Shown: one piece after another, positions 31,610 through 37,654 of the stretch | How the letters are laid out: every line of letters begins with the position of its first letter | Position numbering within the stretch: position 1 is the first letter of the stretch | Assembly: GCF_000003815.2 (NCBI RefSeq) | Contig: NW_023365793.1 | Span: 143,457 to 181,110, forward strand | From: Branchiostoma floridae | Lineage: Eukaryota > Chordata > Leptocardii > Amphioxiformes > Branchiostomatidae | DNA: 37,654 nt | Direction of reading: 5' to 3' | Program-made: the position numbers and the translations under genes | Notes under the pieces: generated by a model | The model's database searches: none | What the model saw: the letters and a program-made list of their open reading frames with translations, nothing else | Told to the model about the DNA's origin: nothing

Positions 31610-34600
31610 GTAGGGAATCTCTCAGCATTTCTTGTCCACATTACATGTTTCGAAAATTGTTTTGAAGAAGAAAGAAGTCATCTCCATGTAATATATTATT
31701 CTAGATGGTATTTAGAACTTCCCCCTTTTTCCAAAACTACCTCTGTCACATAGCGCAACAATCGATCAAAGGACAAGTCTGCGAGCTCTAAATGATATTT
31801 TCGGCCGTAGTACGTCCTGTGTTTTCTCGATCAGTGCAACATGGCACATACAGAATACATAGTAGACGGACATAAAATAAAATACTTTGGTATAGATAAC
31901 AATGGTGACAATTGGAAACAAGTGACTTAGCAATGGTATGAACTGCTAAGATCTACGATCTAAGCATTTAAGGTTTGGCTTCTTTGTAGACTTTTGTTAT
32001 GGCGGTCTGATACCTCCGCTCAGAAACCTTCGAATATCAAACAATTTATGGCTGAAATTAACTGAATTTTCGTTGGCTATCCTGGTAAGTCTGATAAAAA
32101 ACAATATACATTTTTTATTTATTTCCACAGAGCATGAGTTTAGTTTCACAGACCAAATTCGAAGATGAAGCATTGGTCAAGAAGGTGCACTAGAGCCTAT
32201 GAAAACAGAATTGTCATCTGTGTAAAGTTAAGTCATTTTAAAAGCAAAATATCTGCTATGGGCAGTGGGTCTGGTAAATGGGTTTAATCTTAACCCCCCC
32301 CCCCCAGAGGCCTGTTACGGTACTGCAGCGGAACTTCCGGGTATGATATCTCGAGTTCTGGACATGCTGTGGTCATGATTTTTGCACTGTAGATAACTGG
32401 TGGGACCGAAGTAAGGGCACCCTAGCGGCTTGTTTTGGAACTGCATTGAGCATTTTATTTTTAAGATTTTAAGTAAACCCTGTCCTTATCGTCTGAATAG
32501 ACATATCTATTATTGGGCTCCAGGGCTAACCCAGCCTTGCCCCCTGTATGTGCTNNNNNNNNNNNNNNNNNNNNNNNNNNNNNNNNNNNNNNNNNNNNNN
32601 NNNNNNNNNNNNNNNNNNNNNNNNNNNNNNNNNNNNNNNNNNNNNNNNNNNNNNTAGATCATTTATTACTACAGGCGGGTCGCGACTACTTTTCTTACTT
32701 TCTAGCTCAAAGCCCAGCTCAGTTTCTCTGTCTCCGAGCGTCTGACGCATGATGTAGTCGAGAACAATTGCGAAAAGGTAGGCTAGGGTGCAAGTGTGTC
32801 GCCCTGTAGAACACCTGCAGTGATGTTGAACAGTTCAGTTTCGCCATCAGGGGTCAGCACGTTTGCACGTGTGTCCTGGTTACGTTTATCAATGACTTGA
32901 ACAAGCTTCACGGGGATTCCGTGGGCCTTGAGGATGTTCATTATTTTACCCCTGTGTATACTGCCAAAGGCATTGCATTGTCTGGAGGTTTTTGCTCAGT
33001 ACATTGTGTTAATATCCCTGACTAATCATTTACTCATTATATTAAGGACAAACGAAAACAAGAATTCGGAGACCTCATATCTCCATGAAATAGTCTGATT
33101 ATGTAAATCATTTCGCCATTTACATGCTATGCTTGGTTATGTGCACGTTTAGATAACTTACACTGGTCAAAATGTTCATTGTGCAATCATTTACCATTTA
33201 GTAGAATTATTGCACTTTACATTAATTATGCAACTTAGGGACATATTTGCATAATTAGTATATCTGTTAATGTCCCACCAGCCACAAACTATATATATGA
33301 CAGGTATTTGAGTTCCACAATGCCAAACACAATGCCAAATAGATTTCCCTCATGAATTATGCAAATTAAGTACCAGTTTGCATAATTTGTATTTGATTAT
33401 GTTCATCCTTGTCAAAGCTTCCTACATACCAAATATCATCTAAATTTTTAACGCATGTCCAGAAGTGGTTGTTCTGGTCATACCTCAAATTTGTCGTTCC
33501 CTTGTCCAGTTATCCTCCTTTGAAGATTTTGCGAAAAACGCCCCTGCAGTTATAGAGCATCCTGCTAGGGGACCCAAACATACATCACCTATTCCTTACG
33601 TCACAAGCATTCTGCAACTAAAATATCAAGATCATAGCACATCCAGGGCAAAAGATACAAAAAACGGAATATCTGCTGCAGTACCAAGGTCACATACCAT
33701 GGGGCCCAAATTGACCCCATCTTCCCAACACCTACCTACATACCAAATAAAAAGTATTTAAGAGACATTTACATGTAGAACCAGATATTGCGTACAAAAC
33801 TCTCTCTTGCCTTTCTTCTCATATTTGTGTATAAATTACACCACAAACATGCATTTAGAAATTAGAAACATCAATGTACACGTGTGTATGTGCATTTTAT
33901 TGCTTCCAATGCCTGTGTAAAAGGAAATTGCCAAAGAGCCTGTAATGGGTGGATTAAAATGGTCTGGTATGAGATTCAGTTAGTTTAGCTTTTTAGTGAT
34001 CTGAGACCTCTTTTTTTTTCACACTTGTACGTCTCTAAACATGACTGTGCATCTACCTTCCCCTTTTATCGCCTCCATGTCAGTGGTAACAGATTCTCTG
34101 ATTTTATACTGGTAATCTGCTTGGCTGTGTGCAACTCACTGGGCGGGAAAATAGCTTCATAACAGCTCCGTTAACGTAGTGCATCCCCTGGCACACTATG
34201 TACATTATTTTTGGACTGGTTCATTTACATGGGGTGCACTGGGAGAGTCCATTCTTGCACGGGGGAAGTTTAGGCTTAAGCGTGGTCGGCATTTGCAGTT
34301 GTTTGCTAGCTTTACAAGACAATACGTCAAGCAGGGGTTAATGAATTTGAATTGACATATACAGGTATAAACTATGGGCAATTATTGACATTATAACATA
34401 CATTTCATGAAAAATTGTCATTATTAACAAAAGCAATCAGGTGAACTTTTTCCATCGATAAGTTTACTGTACAAGTGGACATGAATCTATATCATGGACA
34501 CAGCTGTTGTTTGTTGACAGACACAGCTGTTTGTCTTTTTGACCTATATCATACCGTAGTACCGTAATATTTATCTTCGACCTCTTGGACCTGAAGGGAA

Positions 34601-37058
34601 TTTCTATTTATGAGGCGAAGTTATTTGTTTGCTAAACTCTAGTTTAACATTAAATTTGTATTCAACCTATAACCCGTATTTTTCATGTTAAGATATGTAT
34701 ACGCGTAAACGGAATTTCGCACTATTTGGTTGACCTTTGACCAACATGTTTACTAAAGTACAAAGTGCTCTAACAACACGGCACACAAGAAATACCATCA
34801 AAGAGGTCATCAAGAGTTACTTGTATCATTGACTACCTCTATCAAAAGCGGAGAAGCTTTAAATCTTTTGATAGTTGAGAAATAGTTTGCAGTGTTTAGG
34901 GTGGATTGGGTTTTCAGTGGATTGGGTATTCGGTTCCTTTTTTTTCAAATTGAAAATTAGTATTCTTTTAATATAGGAGCATTAGAAAACGCACCAACCT
35001 TACATTCACTTTAAAACGACAACTTATAGAAACTAGTGTTAAACGACCTAATACCATATCCACAATTCGGTTCTTATTTTCAGCCCTACCAAAGTCATGC
35101 TGGGAGCATTTGGTATCTGAGCAGCTGACAGGCAACACACCGACTGACGGAATCTACAACATCAGCATCAATGGCGACGTGTTTCCTGTGTACTGTGACA
35201 TGTCACGTGACGAGGGTGGCTGGACCTTAGTGGTCAGTAGTCACACCATGACCGGATGGGATGGTCATCTTCTGTCACGTGACGAGTCCAACCCATCACT
35301 GAATTATGACTACTCGATACTGGGCAAAGTTGACAGCTGGAGGACCAACAGCGACTCTCCAACGTTTCAGGTTAGTTACAATTCTCAACAGAATCCGGTC
35401 ATTACGCCATTATCACAATTTTGAATATTAAACCTTGATGAGTGAGGCCTTATCTTAAATCTAAATACGTAATTCAATTGCACCATACCAGTTAAAGTTC
35501 ACTAGTGAATTCAAGGGCAACCGTATGTCTATATATTTTTTTTTTGCTTTAAAAGGTTGATGTTAAAATGTTTTTTTTTCCTTTAAAAGTTAAATTAATA
35601 CATATTGGTGATCGATCAAATTTGTTAGGTCGCGGAATGTTAATGAGTTCGGGATGTTGATGGGTTCGGAACGTTGTTTTCTTTATTCAAGTTTTGTATT
35701 TCTACATATTAGTACCGCTTGGAAGCCGATGAGAATGGCAGATGGGGTGGTATCTGGGAAGCTCCCAGAGACTACAGCTTCGTCTTTACAGACAACAGCC
35801 AAACCAACATCACCCTTGTCACACGGTTCGACGCCTGGGAAGACACAGCCAGCACGCTGGGAGACAGGATGCCGTGGGTTGTTCAGGGCAGCTCCTCCTT
35901 CCCGCTACTGACCACAGCAGCAGACCCGGATGCGTCATGGTGGGGGACAGTCGTGGCGACAGACCACGGCATCAACAGCTGGCATGTCACCGCCTGGATT
36001 CCTCAACAGATGCCATTTCCTTATGGGATCTGGTATTGGTACAAGGAAAGTAGTAAGTAAACAGTATATATATATATATATATATATATACAATTATATA
36101 CATACCTAGTAATAGCAAAGGGTTTTTGCTTGATCTCCTAGCTATCAACAAATTAAAGGAAAATATTTTCTTATTGAAAAATATATTTCGCGTGCACATC
36201 GAAAGGAAAATCTACAATTTCAAAATTATGACTGTCTGGTATGTTGAAACATTGCTGTTTCATATGCCAAAGGCAAACCTATTAGGTCAATTGGCTATTG
36301 TATATCAAAGCAGGAATCCGAATCATAATATATGTTTGGGATTCGTTGTCAATTCCTCCTCTTACGTTACTCATACGCATAATACAGACGCAAGAAATCG
36401 TCAACCTAGCCTTTCCTGCAACAAAAAGATTATCTAAGCCCCTAAATACTTTGCTATTTTGTTCCCGCTGGACTATTGTTCAATTCTCTTGTTTCCTTAA
36501 AAAATTAGATAAACTTCTAAGATATTTTTTCCTTCGCTGTACAGATGTATTCCATTGTTGCTTCTGGTACCTTACTTTAACAAGATTGTCATTGTTCACT
36601 TCCCTTTAATCCAGAAAACTACTTAGGGTATTTTCTTTTTGTTTTTTTCCCAGGCCTTGCACAGGGCCCGTGCAATTCGTACACGACAATAAGTGATCCC
36701 CTACGTTCCACGGCGTACAACGTGGCACCGGGTGCTCCACAACTTTGTGACAACCAACTGCAACCCAACTGGTACCGGTTTGACAGCCCTGCTGGGAACG
36801 AGATGCCAACCTACTGCGTACCAGAGTACCACTGTGGCACGACGTTCCCAGTGTGGATGAATGGACAACACCCAACTCTTGCGGACGGCGTAGTTACGAG
36901 GAACCTGTGTGCTGATACCCAAACCATCGATCCATTTGGACCGTCATGCTGTCAATGGACGGGACAAGCAGCTGTGAAGAAGTGTGATGATGGCGTGGAC
37001 CAGTTCTACGTGTACTTCCTCGACAGGCTTCCGATGTGTCACATGGCATATTGCGCAG
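31552..37058 (+). CDS. Secreted protein: signal peptide, fibrinogen-C-like domain, D8C domain (4 exons, 3' end outside)
   Basis: Exons: 31552-31609, 35084-35370, 35713-36052 and 36654-37058. Phases (1, 0, 1) agree at all three junctions, and the donor at 37059 (GTATGT) shows the gene continues. The protein has a 19-residue signal peptide, a fibrinogen-related domain (DGIYNISINGDVFPVYCDMS, GGWTLV, RWGGIWEAPRDYSF, GIWYWYKES), and then a uromodulin/GP2/OIT3-type D8C module. Fibrinogen-like domains such as ficolin and intelectin bind glycans; D8C modules occur in secreted and GPI-anchored mucosal proteins. A role as an extracellular lectin or mucosal protein is inferred. The first intron (3.5 kb) holds retrotransposon debris and a gap. 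Confidence 0.75.
31758..31801. mobile_element. Half copy of the 28104-28291 MITE family
   Basis: CACATAGCGCAACAATCGAT and GACAAGTCTGCGAGCTCTAA match one arm of the MITE at 28104-28291; the other arm is absent. It lies in the first intron of the fibrinogen-like gene. Confidence 0.55.
32555..32654. other. Scaffold gap (100 N)
   Basis: A placeholder gap. The right side (32655) is the broken end of a minus-strand reverse-transcriptase reading. Confidence 0.99.
32655..32995 (-). pseudogene. Non-LTR retrotransposon RT fragment, central part
   Basis: Minus strand from 32995: AFGSIHRGKIMNILKAHGIP, then VLQGDTLAP and, after a 5-base insertion that shifts the frame, YLFAIVLDYIMRQT and finally PPVVINDL at the gap. 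LQGDxLAPYLF is the conserved RT block before the DD box. The expected next residues, DFADDIALL, are missing here but begin at 30742 on the other side of the gap-bounded piece. Confidence 0.8.
33050..33760. repeat. Interspersed AT-rich repeat copy
   Basis: It shares GACCTCATATCTCCATGAAA, ATTATGCAAATT, CATACCAAATATCATC, CCCCTGCAGTTATAGAGCAT and CTGCAGTACCAAGGTCACAT with the copies at 13926-15690 and 25950-26290. Non-coding, within the first intron of the fibrinogen-like gene. Confidence 0.6.
33761..35083. other. Intron remainder without recognisable features
   Basis: AT-rich first-intron sequence of the gene 31552-37058. A short direct duplication GACACAGCTGTT (34498 and 34520) is the only structure noted. 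The acceptor is TTCTTATTTTCAG before 35084. Confidence 0.5.
35084..36052 (+). CDS. Fibrinogen-C-like domain exons
   Basis: Exon 35084-35370 reads KSCWEHLVSEQLTGN, DGIYNISINGDVFPVYCDMS and GGWTLVVSS, the conserved first subdomain of fibrinogen-related domains. Exon 35713-36052 reads YRLEADENGRWGGIWEAP, LVTRFDAWEDTASTLGD and ends GIWYWYKES. The classical fibrinogen C-terminal calcium and ligand pocket residues are not evident, so this is a divergent branch. WGGIWEAPRDYSF-type segments recur in invertebrate members. Confidence 0.8.
36064..36093. repeat. (TA)n microsatellite
   Basis: About 13 TA units shortly after the donor at 36053, in the intron before the D8C exon. Confidence 0.95.
36654..37058 (+). 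CDS. D8C domain exon
   Basis: It reads PCNSYTTISDPLRSTAYN, LCDNQLQPNWYRFDSPAG, EMPTYCVPEYHCGTTFPVW, MNGQHPTLADGVVTRNLCAD, SCCQWTG and LPMCHMAYC. The spacing of C, C, CxxxxxC, C, CC, C, CxxxxC and the WYRF, CVPEY.CGT and HPTL motifs are those of the eight-cysteine module of uromodulin, GP2 and OIT3. One complete module fits exactly into this exon, with phase-1 borders on both sides as expected for a mobile module. Confidence 0.85.
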
Positions 37059-37654
37059 GTATGTTCTGATCCGATCCACTATTGAAAATACTTTTGCTAC
37101 AAAAATACCAACTTAGCCAAAAATTCAGAATCACCATAAAAAGGCAAACGTTTGCGATTAAATACAGACCTTTTTATATCTTATGTCCTAATAAATGACC
37201 TTTTTTTAATGGCAATAAATGTTGGATGATGTAGTGCATGCGATTTGAATTCCTCTTCTTGCTTTTAAATCTTAATCTATATTTTTTAAAACTTGATCTT
37301 CCTATTTAAACGGGGAATTAGAAAATAAGTTACCCGTAACGTCTATTCGGATTGCGTCAAAGACATCAAATTTAGTTGTTGTTTTTATTTCAAAAAAAAT
37401 GTTTAAGATGCAAATTTTAACCCTATCCAGACTGGGGGGGGGGGCTAAAAGTGCCCGCGCCGACTTTGACCTCCTATAGCTTCCAAACGGCGTGTGCTAG
37501 AACAACCAAACTTGGTGAGTTTTCCTAAAATATTGTTGGCAACAATTTAAAAAAAATGGGTAAGTTAATTACTTTTTCGTGTTGCCATGGCAAAGGATTT
37601 CTGAAATGCAAATTTTACAAAAATCACTAATTTTGGTTTAAACAATGGGATTTT
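37059..37654. other. Intron to window end
   Basis: AT-rich, no exon seen. A G-run at 37435-37443 precedes a GC-richer block (CCCGCGCCGACTTTGACCTC) that looks like the start of another interspersed repeat. Confidence 0.5.

Noticed and set aside
35654-36053. Alternative plus-strand frames over the fibrinogen-like exon
   Set aside because: They are shifted readings of exon 35713-36052. Only the frame with RWGGIWEAP joins both neighbouring exons in phase and matches a domain family.

Overview
This window is animal nuclear DNA. Genes are split into many short exons by AT-rich introns with GT/AG borders. There are five runs of exactly 100 N (scaffold gaps) and a dense load of small inverted-repeat transposons, non-LTR retrotransposon debris, minisatellites and microsatellites. 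The gene content (a VWA7 relative, a secreted protein joining a fibrinogen-like domain to a uromodulin-type D8C domain) and the repeat style fit a cephalochordate such as amphioxus (Branchiostoma). The species is an inference. Exon borders were read by eye from splice sites, frame and phase.

Layout. (1) 754-8770, minus strand: five phase-0 exons of an unrecognised gene with a C2H2-like N-terminus and a coiled-coil middle. Its 6-kb first intron holds a foldback element (5569-6976), a family of small Mutator-like elements with 9-bp target duplications, and another inverted-repeat element (8221-8457). (2) 9987-12226, plus strand: a five-exon gene for a basic and acidic low-complexity protein, with a Tigger-like MITE and a gap in its introns. 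(3) 12330-13920: two abutting tandem arrays, about 144-bp and 28-bp units. (4) 14000-16077: interspersed repeats. (5) 16078-23810, plus strand: fourteen exons of a VWA7-like protein (conserved N-terminal tail, vWA domain, beta-rich domains, Thr/Pro stalk, membrane anchor). Its expected upstream exons are not visible. (6) 23811-31500: intergenic, AT-rich, rich in transposons. (7) 31552-37058, plus strand, running off the window: TATA box, signal-peptide exon, two fibrinogen-like exons and one D8C exon.

The strongest structural result concerns scaffold order. Two independent lines of evidence say the gap-bounded pieces 29341-30742 and 30843-32554 are swapped. A reverse-transcriptase reading is cut just before its catalytic DD and resumes on the far side of the other piece. 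Separately, the right inverted-repeat arm of a foldback transposon is split between 29240 and 30843. The order 28400-29240, 30843-32554, 29341-30742, 32655 onward repairs both and leaves the 31552-37058 gene collinear.

The genes show no sign of working together. The VWA7-like and fibrinogen-like/D8C proteins are both predicted to enter the secretory pathway. No viral gene, toxin gene, tRNA or rRNA was recognised.
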